A stretch of DNA of 64,000 nt from an uncultured Rhodopila sp. (GTDB lineage Bacteria; Pseudomonadota; Alphaproteobacteria; Acetobacterales; Acetobacteraceae). The position numbers and the translations under genes were made by a program. Below, piece after piece: positions 8,214 through 16,148 of the stretch; positions within the stretch are counted from its first letter, which is position 1; every line of letters starts with the position of its first letter. Below the pieces are notes generated by a model. That model was given only the letters and a program-made list of their open reading frames with translations, searched no databases and had not been told where the DNA came from. Location of the stretch: assembly GCA_903932145.1 (NCBI GenBank), contig CAIZFE010000062.1, forward strand, positions 35,972 to 99,971, in the 5' to 3' direction.

Positions 8214-8729
8214 ATGCACAACGAGGAAAGCTTCTTCGCCGATCCCAGGAATTGGGTCGTCGTTGCGTTCTTTCTGTTCTTTATTCTGTTCGGCAAGAAA
8301 ATCTGGGGCGCGCTGTCCGGGATGCTGGATGCCCGCGCTGTCAGCGTGAAGGCTGAACTCGAGGAAGCCTCCAGGCTTCGCCGGGAAGCCGAAGCGATGC
8401 TGCGCGACGCTGAAAAGCAGCGATTGGACGCCCTGGCGGAAGCCAAGGTGCTGATCGCCGGTGCCCGTGCCGAAGCCGGACGACTGACCGCGGCTGCCGC
8501 CGCCGAGGCCGAGTTCTCGGCCAAGCGTCGCGAGCAGATGGCGATCGACCGGATCGCGGCGGCCGAGAAGGCCGCTGTCGATGACGTTCGTCTCGCCGCC
8601 GCCGATATTGCGACAACGGCCGCACGTCAGGTGATGGCCGAGGGTATTTCCGCTGACGCCGATGCCGTTCTGATCGACCAGGCGATTGCCCAGTTGCCAA
8701 CCGCTCTGGCGGCCCGCCGCGCGGCCTAG
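8214..8729 (+). CDS. atpF: F0F1 ATP synthase subunit b
   Basis: A 171-residue stator subunit with one N-terminal membrane helix (WVVVAFFLFFILFGKKIW) and a long Ala/Glu/Arg-rich helical domain that dimerises with b' and reaches the F1 head. AGGAG 8 bases before ATG supports the start. It is the last gene of the F0 operon and is followed by a strong hairpin. The F1 genes are not in the window. Confidence 0.93.
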   Translation: MHNEESFFADPRNWVVVAFFLFFILFGKKIWGALSGMLDARAVSVKAELEEASRLRREAEAMLRDAEKQRLDALAEAKVLIAGARAEAGRLTAAAAAEAEFSAKRREQMAIDRIAAAEKAAVDDVRLAAADIATTAARQVMAEGISADADAVLIDQAIAQLPTALAARRAA

Positions 8730-8755
8730 GCCAATCGGCTTGTCGAAATCCTATC

Positions 8756-8786
8756 CATCAAGGCCCGGCTCGTCCGGGCCTTGATG
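8756..8786 (+). terminator. hairpin terminator after atpF
   Basis: A perfect 13-bp stem, CATCAAGGCCCGG (8756-8768) with CCGGGCCTTGATG (8774-8786), and a 5-base loop, followed by CGTTTGGGGG. It lies between the convergent atpF and the ROK gene and may serve both strands. The T-tract is short. Confidence 0.7.
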
Positions 8787-8801
8787 CGTTTGGGGGTGTT
8801 G

Positions 8802-9560
8802 TCACCCACCCGCCGCGAACGCAAAATCCAGCGCCCGGTCCCATAGGCGGACCCCACCGGTAATCCCCGCCTCATTCGAAACAATCTTGACGTTCGACGG
8901 CAGTTCGATGTCCACCTGCTTTGCATTGCCGCCGCCGATATAAAGCGTATCAAAGCCAACCAGCGTCGTGATATTCGCCAGAACCCTGTGCAAGCGGCGG
9001 TTCCAGCGCGCACGGCCGACGGATTTGAACGCCGCGACGCCGATAAACTGGTCGTAGGTCTTCCCTTTGTGGATCGGGTGGTGACTCAGTTCCAAATGTG
9101 GTGACGGACGGCTGTCCTGGAACAGCGCGAATCCCATCCCGGTGCCAAGGGTGATCACGCACTCCAGCCCCTTGCCGGTGATCACACCCAGACCCTGCAC
9201 CTCGGCGTCATTGAGCACGCGCACCGGTTTGCCGAGTTTGTCGGTCAGCGCCGCCGCCAACGGAAAATGGTGCCAGTCCGCGGTTCCCAGGTTCGGTGCG
9301 GTCAACACTTGCCCGGCCCGCACGACTCCGGGAAATCCCACGGAAATCCGATCGAAGTGACCGAGTGGACTGGCGAGGTTGACGAGAGCTTCGACCACGG
9401 TCTGAGGCACCGGACGCGACGGCGTGTCCACGCGATTGGGACCGGCGACCATTGTGCCGGTCGCATCCAGCAATCCGGCTTTCAACCGGGTCCCTCCGAC
9501 ATCGATCGCCAGGGTCAGCTTGCCCCGCTTTCCCTGCTGTGGATCGGGGTTGATGTCCAT
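8802..9560 (-). CDS. ROK family sugar kinase-like protein
   Basis: A 252-residue protein of the ROK (repressor/ORF/kinase) group without a DNA-binding domain, so probably a kinase such as a glucokinase or polyphosphate glucokinase. The phosphate-binding loop AIDVGGTRLKAGL lies near residues 17-29. Further ROK elements are GFPGVV, the putative catalytic Asp in LNDAEVQGLG, and the Gly-rich ITLGTGMGFALF. ATG 9560 has AAAGGA upstream; the frame stays open further upstream, but that sequence is not conserved-looking. Cytoplasmic. The substrate is not settled. Confidence 0.8.
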   Translation of the reverse strand: MDINPDPQQGKRGKLTLAIDVGGTRLKAGLLDATGTMVAGPNRVDTPSRPVPQTVVEALVNLASPLGHFDRISVGFPGVVRAGQVLTAPNLGTADWHHFPLAAALTDKLGKPVRVLNDAEVQGLGVITGKGLECVITLGTGMGFALFQDSRPSPHLELSHHPIHKGKTYDQFIGVAAFKSVGRARWNRRLHRVLANITTLVGFDTLYIGGGNAKQVDIELPSNVKIVSNEAGITGGVRLWDRALDFAFAAGG

Positions 9561-9600
9561 CACATGTCCTTTATGGCGCGATGTCTCAAATAGGCAGGCT

Positions 9601-9640
9601 CGCGCCAAAACAAAAGGGCGCGGCCGTTGTTTTGGTCGCG
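9601..9640 (-). terminator. hairpin between thioesterase and ROK genes
   Basis: CGCGCCAAAACAA (9601-9613) pairs with TTGTTTTGG-T-CGCG (9627-9640), giving a 13-bp stem with a one-base bulge. It lies between the stop of the thioesterase gene and the start of the ROK gene, both on the minus strand. A terminator or RNA-stability element is likely; no T-tract. Confidence 0.45.
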
Positions 9641-9678
9641 TCAGTCCAGGACGGCGATCGTATGCCGGCCCGATGTGG

Positions 9679-10113
9679 TCATTCGGCACCCCTTGGCCGC
9701 AGGACCCGCCATATCCCATCCACCGCGCCGACCTCCCGGATGCTCTCCTGCTTCCGGACGCCGATCACACCGCGCACGAACACCAGCCCCTGCGTGCGCC
9801 GTGTGACCTCGCCACGCAATTCGATAAATTCGCCCGGCCGAATGCCGTCCAGGAAATGGGTGTTGAGCTGGATCGTGGCACAACTGCCGCGATCCGCCGC
9901 CTCCCAGGCCAGAAAACTTAGTCCGTGATCGGCGAAGGCCGTCAGCACGCCGCCATGGACAATGCCGTTATTGTTCGCGTGTTCGGCCGTGGTGAGCAAT
10001 CCATAGTGCCACGCGCCGTCCACCCGCCGTGCCCAGGGAATGCCCAGGCCGGCCGGCATGGCAGCCCCCGGCAAAGCACGCCACCCGGCGGCGGCTGGAT
10101 CGAAGCCGGTCAC
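9679..10113 (-). CDS. PaaI-family hotdog thioesterase
   Basis: A 144-residue hotdog-fold acyl-CoA thioesterase. The signature GIVHGGVLTAFADHGL (central helix) is the family hallmark, with the catalytic acidic residue probably in ADH. The later strand TIQLNTHFLDG also fits. The start is GTG at 10113 and overlaps the stop of the upstream HAD gene by 4 bases (GTGA), so the two are translationally coupled. Acts in the cytoplasm on an unknown acyl-CoA. Confidence 0.85.
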   Translation of the reverse strand: MTGFDPAAAGWRALPGAAMPAGLGIPWARRVDGAWHYGLLTTAEHANNNGIVHGGVLTAFADHGLSFLAWEAADRGSCATIQLNTHFLDGIRPGEFIELRGEVTRRTQGLVFVRGVIGVRKQESIREVGAVDGIWRVLRPRGAE

Positions 10114-10811
10114 AGGGCGGCCAAACGGTCAGGAAGGTCGAGCAAACTGTCCAGCCGGATATGGGCGCGCTCGATGTCGGGCCTTTCCGCATGCATCCAG
10201 CCCCATGGGCCGCGGCGCACGAACACCGCCTTCATGCCGGCGGCGAGGGTCGGCAGAACGTCGTTGTCGAGCCGGTCACCGACATAGGCGATGCATTCGG
10301 GCGGCTCACCGGCGACCTCGATCACCTTGGCGAAGAATTTGGGATCGGGTTTCGAAACGCCCCAGCCCGCCGAACTGGCGATCAGGTCGGCGGGAACATC
10401 CAGGCGCAGCAGCGCGGCCTCGGCTTCCACCGGTTGGTTGCCGGCGATCAGGACTTTGTAGCCCCGCTCTCTCAGGGCGGTCAGACAGGGAATCGCGTCC
10501 GGATAGAGGTCATCCGCCGTAAAATCATAAATCCAGCCCTGTTCGGCACGCAGCCTGCGGGCGGTGCCGGGGTCCATGCCCGGCTTGAAGATCTCAAACA
10601 CGCGCCGCAGTGATTGACCGCGCTCCATCGTCACGCCGATGGCGGTGAACAGGGTCATGGCCGGGACACCGAGGAACGCCGCCCACTCGATCCAGTGACG
10701 GGTTTCGTCGATCAGGGTTTCCCCGACATCGAAGCAGACGGCGCGAATGGGCAAGTCGGTCGATCCCCTGGTTTCGGCGGGGATCATGTTGGCGCGGACG
10801 GCCGCTGGCAA
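10110..10811 (-). CDS. HAD family hydrolase
   Basis: A phosphatase-like member of the haloacid dehalogenase superfamily, up to 233 residues. Motif I is CFDVGETLID (the second Asp is replaced by Glu, which occurs in some dehalogenase and phosphatase branches), motif III is SKPDPKFF and motif IV is YVGDRLDNDV. The start is unclear: TTG 10811 (10 bases after the antitoxin stop) or ATG 10787, neither with a strong Shine-Dalgarno. The gene overlaps the thioesterase by 4 bases. Substrate unknown. Confidence 0.8.
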   Translation of the reverse strand: MPAAVRANMIPAETRGSTDLPIRAVCFDVGETLIDETRHWIEWAAFLGVPAMTLFTAIGVTMERGQSLRRVFEIFKPGMDPGTARRLRAEQGWIYDFTADDLYPDAIPCLTALRERGYKVLIAGNQPVEAEAALLRLDVPADLIASSAGWGVSKPDPKFFAKVIEVAGEPPECIAYVGDRLDNDVLPTLAAGMKAVFVRRGPWGWMHAERPDIERAHIRLDSLLDLPDRLAAL

Positions 10812-10821
10812 TGGCTGGTGA

Positions 10822-11115
10822 TCACCCGTCCTGCGCCAGTGCCGCGCTGACCTCGCCGGGCAGGCGCGAAATGGCCAGCAGGTAGGCCGCGGCCGGTGCG
10901 TCCGGATGGCGGCGGCCCTGCTCCCAGTTCTTCAGCGTCGGCAGCGGAATCCGGTAGGTTTCCGCGAAAACCTGCTGCGACATATGCAGCTTGCGGCGGA
11001 TCGCCCGCACATCGGGCAGCGCGACGGTGTGAACCCGTACGCCGGAGGCTTCGCCACGGGCGTGCGCCAGCGCGTCGCCCAGGCTTTCGATCAGCGCTTC
11101 ACCGAATTTGGTCAT
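10822..11115 (-). CDS. HigA/NadS-type helix-turn-helix antitoxin
   Basis: A 97-residue XRE-family DNA-binding protein. The HTH runs from about residue 36 to 70 (IRRKLHMSQQVFAETYRIPLP, then TLKNWEQGRR). The N-terminal 35 residues are acidic or helical, as in HigA and NadS antitoxins. It lies 3 bases after the stop of the toxin gene, in the toxin-first order typical of HigBA. It probably neutralises the toxin and represses the promoter together with it. Confidence 0.82.
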   Translation of the reverse strand: MTKFGEALIESLGDALAHARGEASGVRVHTVALPDVRAIRRKLHMSQQVFAETYRIPLPTLKNWEQGRRHPDAPAAAYLLAISRLPGEVSAALAQDG

Positions 11116-11118
11116 TGT

Positions 11119-11466
11119 CTAATGCCTTCTATAGGTTTGCTTAATGCTATCGGTTAGCGCCTTCGCATGCCGCTTTTCGTCCCCGGTCCAGTTTTCCCGT
11201 TCGGCTTTGGCGTAAATCAGCAGCAAATACAGCGGCATCGAGTCATCGTGGTAAAAGTAGATAACCCGCACCCCGCCGCGCTTGCCGATCCCGGGACGAC
11301 CCCAGCGGACCTTACGCAGGCCACCGGTATCCGGGATGATGTCACCGGCATCGGGATTCGCGGCGATGAAATCCACGAACGCGTTACGATCATCGTCAGT
11401 CCACAGTTTCGCCGCCTGTCGGACAAACGGAGCCGTTTCCGCCACGGTCATCAGTTCGTCAGTCAT
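11119..11466 (-). CDS. RelE/HigB-type toxin
   Basis: A 115-residue protein resembling the RelE/HigB ribosome-dependent mRNA interferase group. Characteristic features are TGGLRKVRWGRPGIGKRGGVRVIYFY and the following LYLLLIYAKAERENW. The start at ATG 11466 has no Shine-Dalgarno of its own. A 7-codon leader frame with an ideal AGGAGG overlaps it, suggesting coupled translation. The partner antitoxin lies 3 bases downstream. ATG 11451 is an alternative start. Confidence 0.82.
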   Translation of the reverse strand: MTDELMTVAETAPFVRQAAKLWTDDDRNAFVDFIAANPDAGDIIPDTGGLRKVRWGRPGIGKRGGVRVIYFYHDDSMPLYLLLIYAKAERENWTGDEKRHAKALTDSIKQTYRRH

Positions 11467-11482
11467 GAGTTGAATACGCCAT
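11459..11482 (-). CDS. candidate 7-codon leader ORF overlapping the toxin start
   Basis: On the minus strand AGGAGG (11488-11493) stands 5 bases before ATG 11482. The frame encodes MAYSTHD and stops with TGA at 11459-11461, just inside the toxin gene, which starts at ATG 11466. The toxin ATG itself lacks a ribosome site, so a ribosome ending on the leader could re-initiate there. This is a structural inference from spacing and not a known peptide. Confidence 0.45.
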   Translation of the reverse strand: MAYSTHD

Positions 11483-11522
11483 TGGCGCCTCCTGTGCAAA
11501 TGGAAAAGACGTCATTGGCGCC
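11480..11522. promoter_or_regulatory. direct repeats upstream of the HigBA-like pair
   Basis: CATTGGCGCC occurs twice, at 11480-11489 and 11513-11522, with starts 33 bases apart (about three helical turns). Each contains the palindrome GGCGCC. The position just upstream of the toxin suggests an operator for the HTH antitoxin. The outer copy overlaps the end of the glycosyltransferase gene. Confidence 0.35.
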
Positions 11523-12678
11523 GTCCGCCAAATGCCGTGATCGTCTTCCCGGCCGGCGACCCGTTCGGGCAGGCGGACCCGGTCACGGGGTGCCCGAGTT
11601 TGGCTGGGAGTACGACCTCTATCGCCACCATTAAGTCGGTCGCTGCCTGCCTCCAGGCAGTGGTGGAATCGAAGCGAGGCGCGATCTGCCGCGGCGCTTG
11701 CAGCCACAGTTGGATGGCATCGGACAGGCTGGGCACCTCCGGTTCGCACATCACCGCCAGAGGCGCGTTGGACAGTTGCTCCCGCAGGCCGCCGACCCGG
11801 GTGGCGATCACCGGCCGCCCGGCCGCCAGTGCCGCCGCTGCGACACCGCTCTGGCTGGCCTCGCGGTACGGCAGGATCAGCGCGTCGGACCACGCCAGAA
11901 GGGAGCCGATTTCGATCTCCGGCACCCAACGATTCTCGACGATGACGCCGGTGCATCGGCGTAACGCGGCGAGTGCGGGCGACTCCGGTCCGCACCCGAC
12001 GATGCGCACGGCAATGTCCGTATCCGGCGGCAGCAGGGCCAAAGCGCCGGCGAGCAGATCCAGCCCTTTGTAGGGTAGCAGCCGGCCGAAACAGAGCAGC
12101 CGCGGTGGTCCGGCCCTACAATCCAGGTCGGGCATATCGAAACCGAACGGCGGGTGTTCGAAACGGATCAGCCGGGTAGGCGGGCGTCCCGCCAGGCCCT
12201 GATTGGCCAACTGCGTCCCGACATGCGTGCAAAGAACCGCCAACCCGCCGGCACAGCGGCACAGCAGGCGTTGCAACAGCATTTGGAACGGGAACCCGTC
12301 GCCGGGATGCGCCTCAGCCTCGTGCACCACGACCACCAGCCTGGTACCGAATGGCCGCAGGGCCAGCGCCATCAGCAGGTCCAGCGGCCCCGGCATGGCG
12401 CAGATCGCCAGATCCGGCCGCACCCGCCGCAACCGAGCCATCAGCAACAGCAGCGCCACCGGCGCGGTCGCTACCCGCAGCAGAAACGTCGCCATGCCCC
12501 GGTAGGTCCGCACCGGCATCTCGCAAACCGGAGCATCCGTCCCGGCCATGATCTCGGCATCCCGGCACAGGGATAGTACGACCTCGATCCCCGGCCGGCC
12601 CCGCAGAGCGGCAGCGAGGCAGGCCCCGAAGCGCGGCCCGGCGCCACGGCGTCCCCACTGCCAGACCAGGATTTTCAT
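11512..12678 (-). CDS. glycosyltransferase family 4-like protein
   Basis: A 388-residue GT-B fold glycosyltransferase. The N-terminal domain starts MKILVWQWGRRGAGPRFG. The C-terminal donor-binding domain contains LLCFGRLLPYKGLDLLAGAL and the region LILPYREASQSGVAAAALAAGRPVIATRVGGL, where the usual E-x7-E motif is represented by a single Glu. It likely works on an extracellular polysaccharide or lipid-linked glycan. It overlaps the upstream glycosyltransferase by 4 bases (ATGA), so the two form an operon. Confidence 0.85.
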   Translation of the reverse strand: MKILVWQWGRRGAGPRFGACLAAALRGRPGIEVVLSLCRDAEIMAGTDAPVCEMPVRTYRGMATFLLRVATAPVALLLLMARLRRVRPDLAICAMPGPLDLLMALALRPFGTRLVVVVHEAEAHPGDGFPFQMLLQRLLCRCAGGLAVLCTHVGTQLANQGLAGRPPTRLIRFEHPPFGFDMPDLDCRAGPPRLLCFGRLLPYKGLDLLAGALALLPPDTDIAVRIVGCGPESPALAALRRCTGVIVENRWVPEIEIGSLLAWSDALILPYREASQSGVAAAALAAGRPVIATRVGGLREQLSNAPLAVMCEPEVPSLSDAIQLWLQAPRQIAPRFDSTTAWRQAATDLMVAIEVVLPAKLGHPVTGSACPNGSPAGKTITAFGGRRQ

Positions 12679-13904
12679 GACAGACCCGCCACGGCGTCCG
12701 CCAGTTCGTGTCCGTCCAGGCGTGCCAGGACGCTGGTCCGGGCGCGCTCACCCAAAGCGGCTCGCTGAGCCGGGTCGTCCGCCAGCGTCCGCAGCAGGGA
12801 CGCCGCCTCCGCGACATCCGGCTCTGCCCAAAGGCCGCGATAGACACATCGGTCATCGCGCGCCGGGATCAGCCGGTAATCAACGAGGGCCGCATTCGAA
12901 CGGTCCATGAAATCGGTGTTGCCGGACCAGCCGGTGGCGATGACGGGTTTGCCGAAGAGCATCGCCTCGGCCAGCACCAGCCCGAACCCTTCGCCGCGAT
13001 GCAGCGACAGCACGATGTCGGCGCACGCGGTCAGGGCGTGACTGTCGGCTGGCGACAACATCTTACTGAGAACGTGGATGTTCGGTGCCTGCGCAGCCTG
13101 CATAAGACGCACAAAATCCGCCGGTGCATGCTCCGGATGGCTGACCTTCAACACCAGAATGCGGTCGTGCCGGTCAGCGAACGCCGTCCGGAAAGCGGCG
13201 ATCGCTGCGAACGGGTTCTTGCGCGCGAACGATGACGCCAGGTTAAACGAAACCAGCACCACAACCGCCTCGGCTGGCAAACCGAACGCCGCCCGTTTCT
13301 TGTTTGAGGCAACCGGCGGCACGCGTCCCAGCGGCGGCGGCACCACCCGAACCCGGCCCTGCAACAACGGTCCCAGTGCCGCGGCGGTGAAGCGTGACGG
13401 GACCCAGACCTGATCGACGCAGGCCAAAGCGGGCCGCCAGTCCGGCGGCACCTCAGGGATCTCCCACGCCCAGTAGCCGACGATCGGCCGGTTGCGGACA
13501 AGACGGCCGGGCAGACGCAGCAGCGCCAGTGGCAACATCGGCGCGTTCACATGCAGCACCAATGGCACGCCGTCTGGCGGCGGATCGGTCGGGACGTAGG
13601 CGACCTCCGGCCGCGGATCGACCGGAGGTGGCAGATCAATGGTCCACACCGCCAGGCCCATCCGCCGCGCGGCCGTCGCCATCAAGCGAGCGGATTCACC
13701 AACTCCGGAGGCTCGGCTGAACTCGCCGGCGATCGCGACGCCGCCGGAATACGCTGGCTCGATCCGGCCATCGGACGACGGCTTGGGCGCGAGCCATCCG
13801 GTGACCCGCGCGAGTCCCCCGCGGCGCAGCGTGGAGGGCAAACACCGCCACACCAGATGCGGCGTGGTGTGAATGAACGGACCAGCCTGCGGGGAATGGG
13901 TCAT
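12675..13904 (-). CDS. glycosyltransferase family 4-like protein
   Basis: A 409-residue glycosyltransferase. The C-terminal Rossmann half contains the donor-site block LSLHRGEGFGLVLAEAMLFGKPVIATGWSGNTDFM with a clear E-x7-E pair. The N-terminal half has the acceptor-side segment EFSRASGVGESARLMATAARRMG. No membrane segment. It is first of a two-gene operon with the next transferase. A 17-base perfect palindromic hairpin occupies the place of the ribosome-binding site directly before ATG 13904. Acceptor and sugar are unknown. Confidence 0.85.
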   Translation of the reverse strand: MTHSPQAGPFIHTTPHLVWRCLPSTLRRGGLARVTGWLAPKPSSDGRIEPAYSGGVAIAGEFSRASGVGESARLMATAARRMGLAVWTIDLPPPVDPRPEVAYVPTDPPPDGVPLVLHVNAPMLPLALLRLPGRLVRNRPIVGYWAWEIPEVPPDWRPALACVDQVWVPSRFTAAALGPLLQGRVRVVPPPLGRVPPVASNKKRAAFGLPAEAVVVLVSFNLASSFARKNPFAAIAAFRTAFADRHDRILVLKVSHPEHAPADFVRLMQAAQAPNIHVLSKMLSPADSHALTACADIVLSLHRGEGFGLVLAEAMLFGKPVIATGWSGNTDFMDRSNAALVDYRLIPARDDRCVYRGLWAEPDVAEAASLLRTLADDPAQRAALGERARTSVLARLDGHELADAVAGLS

Positions 13905-13921
13905 GCCCGCGACTGTCGCGG
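13905..13921 (-). promoter_or_regulatory. hairpin abutting the glycosyltransferase start codon
   Basis: CCCGCGA (13905-13911), loop CTG, TCGCGGG (13915-13921): a perfect 7-bp GC-rich stem that ends one base before the ATG at 13904. It covers the expected Shine-Dalgarno region, and no separate one is seen. It could lower or regulate initiation, or be a protein binding site. Confidence 0.4.
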
Positions 13922-14082
13922 GATTTGGTTAATATTCGCTTAAGGCCGCGCCGCATTTCGCTGTTTTTCGCGCGAATTCGTCCGCGGTACGACTGGAGTC
14001 AGGGTCCGGCTGTGTCACGGCTTGCGCAAAGGGCTTTCCCGGCGCTACTCCCGCCGCACAAAGTCAGGAGATTTGCAGCGCC

Positions 14083-15312
14083 ATGGCCGTCAAGGATGTG
14101 AAGAAGGTCGTTCTCGCCTATTCGGGCGGATTGGATACCAGCGTGATCCTGCGCTGGCTGCAAACGACCTATAAATGCGAGGTCGTCACGTTCACCGCCG
14201 ATCTCGGCCAGGGCGAGGAACTGGAGCCGGCGCGCAAGAAGGCCGAGATGGCCGGCGTGAAGGAAATCTTCATCGATGACCTGCGTGAGACGTTCGTCAA
14301 AGACTTCGTCTTCCCGATGTTCCGCGCCAACACCGTCTACGAAGGCCAATACCTGCTGGGCACCTCCATCGCCCGCCCGCTGATCGCGCAACGCCAGATC
14401 GAGATCGCCGAGATGGTCGGGGCCGACGCGGTGGCGCATGGCGCGACCGGCAAGGGCAACGATCAGGTGCGGTTCGAGTTGGCCTACTATGCCCTGAAGC
14501 CGGACATCAAGATCATCGCCCCCTGGCGCGAATGGGAACTGACCAGCCGCACCCGCCTGCTGGAATTCGCCGAGAAGCACCAGATTCCGATCGCGAAGGA
14601 CAAGCGCGGCGAGGCGCCGTTCAGCGTCGATGCCAACATGCTGCACTCGTCGTCCGAGGGGAAGATCCTGGAAGATCCCGCCGTTGAGGCGGACGAGGCC
14701 GTCTATCAGCGCACCATCCGCCCCGAGGATGCGCCGGACAAAGCGACCGTGATCTCGATGGATTTTGCCAACGGCGATCCGACGGCGATCGACGGGATCG
14801 CGATGTCGCCGGCCTCCATCCTGACCCGCCTGAACGAACTCGGCAAAGCCAACGGCATCGGACGGCTGGATCTGGTGGAGAACCGGTTCGTCGGCATGAA
14901 GTCGCGCGGCGTCTACGAAACGCCCGGCGGCACGATCCTGCTGGCGGCGCATCGCGCGATCGAGAGCATCACCCTGGATCGCGAGGCGGCGCATCTGAAG
15001 GACAGCCTGATGCCGCGCTATGCCGAACTGATCTATAACGGCTTCTGGTTCAGCCCGGAGCGGCGGATGCTGCAAGCCCTGATCGACGTCAGTCAGGCCA
15101 GCGTCAGCGGCCGGGTGCGACTGAAGCTGTATAAGGGCAACGTCTCCTGCATCGGCCGCGAAAGCCCCAACAGCCTGTATTCGATGAAGGTTGTCACATT
15201 TGAGGACGATCAGGGCGCCTACGATCAGGTCGATGCCCAGGGCTTCATCAAACTGAATGCTCTGCGGTTGCGTCTCGGCGCGATGGCGGGACGGCGCGGC
15301 GGCGCGCTGTAG
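14083..15312 (+). CDS. argG: argininosuccinate synthase
   Basis: A 409-residue cytoplasmic enzyme that joins citrulline and aspartate with ATP in arginine biosynthesis. The N-type ATP pyrophosphatase loop [10 protein letters not shown] is at residues 12-21. Substrate-binding segments [14 protein letters not shown] and [10 protein letters not shown] are present, and the length is that of the family. The start ATG 14083 is preceded by AGGAG at 14066-14070. The gene stands alone, with a hairpin 15 bases after its stop. Confidence 0.97.
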   Translation: MAVKDVKKVVLAYSGGLDTSVILRWLQTTYKCEVVTFTADLGQGEELEPARKKAEMAGVKEIFIDDLRETFVKDFVFPMFRANTVYEGQYLLGTSIARPLIAQRQIEIAEMVGADAVAHGATGKGNDQVRFELAYYALKPDIKIIAPWREWELTSRTRLLEFAEKHQIPIAKDKRGEAPFSVDANMLHSSSEGKILEDPAVEADEAVYQRTIRPEDAPDKATVISMDFANGDPTAIDGIAMSPASILTRLNELGKANGIGRLDLVENRFVGMKSRGVYETPGGTILLAAHRAIESITLDREAAHLKDSLMPRYAELIYNGFWFSPERRMLQALIDVSQASVSGRVRLKLYKGNVSCIGRESPNSLYSMKVVTFEDDQGAYDQVDAQGFIKLNALRLRLGAMAGRRGGAL

Positions 15313-15326
15313 AATTGGACTGATCA

Positions 15327-15357
15327 GATGCACCGGAAACGATCCTTCCGTTGCATC
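15327..15357 (+). terminator. hairpin after argG
   Basis: GATGCACCGGAA (15327-15338) pairs with TTCCGTTGCATC (15346-15357), a 12-bp stem with one mismatch and a 7-base loop. It has no clear T-tract. The position suggests a terminator for argG. Confidence 0.5.
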
Positions 15358-15441
15358 CGATTGTGATGGCTTGATCGTCGTCAGCGGTCACCGCTGCCCG
15401 CCCTGGTGCTGATCAAACGGGCGAGCGGGACTTCTCTGTTT

Positions 15442-15483
15442 CGTCATGGCCGGGCTTGGCCCGGCCACCCACGACTTTGCCGG
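15442..15483 (+). repeat. dispersed palindromic repeat, family 1
   Basis: CGTCATGGCCGGGCTTGGCCCGGCC followed by ACCCACGACTTTGCC. The core GGCCGGGC-TTG-GCCCGGCC (15448-15466) is a near-perfect palindrome. Nearly the same sequence, on the opposite strand, is at 49310-49344, and related copies are at 23244-23321 and 59574-59603. It lies just upstream of the PaiB-like gene. Confidence 0.8.
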
Positions 15484-15494
15484 ACGTCCCAACC

Positions 15495-16127
15495 ATGTAC
15501 ATCCCCGCCCATTTCAACGAAGACCGCACCGCCGTCCTGCACGCGTTGATCAAGGCGGGCGGCCTCGCCACGCTCGTGTCGATGACCGAGGACGGGATGA
15601 TCGCCAGCCACGCGCCGATGATGCTGGACCCGGAACCCGCCCCCTACGGCACACTGGTCGGCCACCTCGCCAAAGCCAACCCGCACGCACGCCTGGCCAA
15701 CGCCGCTATCCAAACCCTGGTCATCTTCCACGGCCCGGACGGCTACATCACGCCGTCCTACTACGCGGCCAAGCAGGAGCACGGCAAAGTCGTCCCCACC
15801 TGGAACTACACCGCGATCCACGCCTACGGCACGCTGGAGGTGTTTGACGACCCCGCCCGCCTGCTGGCGGTCGTCACCCGCCTGACCAACCAGTATGAAA
15901 CTTCCCGAAGTGCTCCCTGGGCCGTCTCCGACGCTCCCGACGACTTCGTGCAGGGCATGCTGCGCGGCATCGTCGGCATCTCGCTGCCGATCGCCCGCCT
16001 GGAGGGCAAGGTCAAAATGAGCCAGAACCGCCCGGCCGCCGACCAGACCGGCGTCATCGACGGACTGCGCGCGGATGGCCAATCCGGTTTGGCCGCGGCC
16101 GTGGCGCAGGCCGTTGCCAAATCGTAG
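15495..16127 (+). CDS. PaiB-like FMN-binding protein
   Basis: A 210-residue split-barrel flavin-binding protein of the PaiB ('FMN-binding negative transcriptional regulator') family. Recognisable segments are MYIPAHFNED at the N-terminus, ATLVSMTEDG, the phosphate-site region GHLAKANPHAR, and PSYYAAKQEHGKVVPTWNY. Despite the family name, a DNA-binding role is not obvious, and it may be a flavoenzyme. ATG 15495 is chosen because the family begins MYIP; an upstream in-frame ATG at 15456 would translate the palindromic repeat. Confidence 0.88.
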   Translation: MYIPAHFNEDRTAVLHALIKAGGLATLVSMTEDGMIASHAPMMLDPEPAPYGTLVGHLAKANPHARLANAAIQTLVIFHGPDGYITPSYYAAKQEHGKVVPTWNYTAIHAYGTLEVFDDPARLLAVVTRLTNQYETSRSAPWAVSDAPDDFVQGMLRGIVGISLPIARLEGKVKMSQNRPAADQTGVIDGLRADGQSGLAAAVAQAVAKS

Positions 16128-16148
16128 GCGGCAGCCGCGCGACCGTCG

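Noticed and set aside
13999..15333. 444-codon minus-strand frame over argG
   Set aside because: Antisense shadow of argininosuccinate synthase; composition is low in hydrophobic core residues and no family motif appears.
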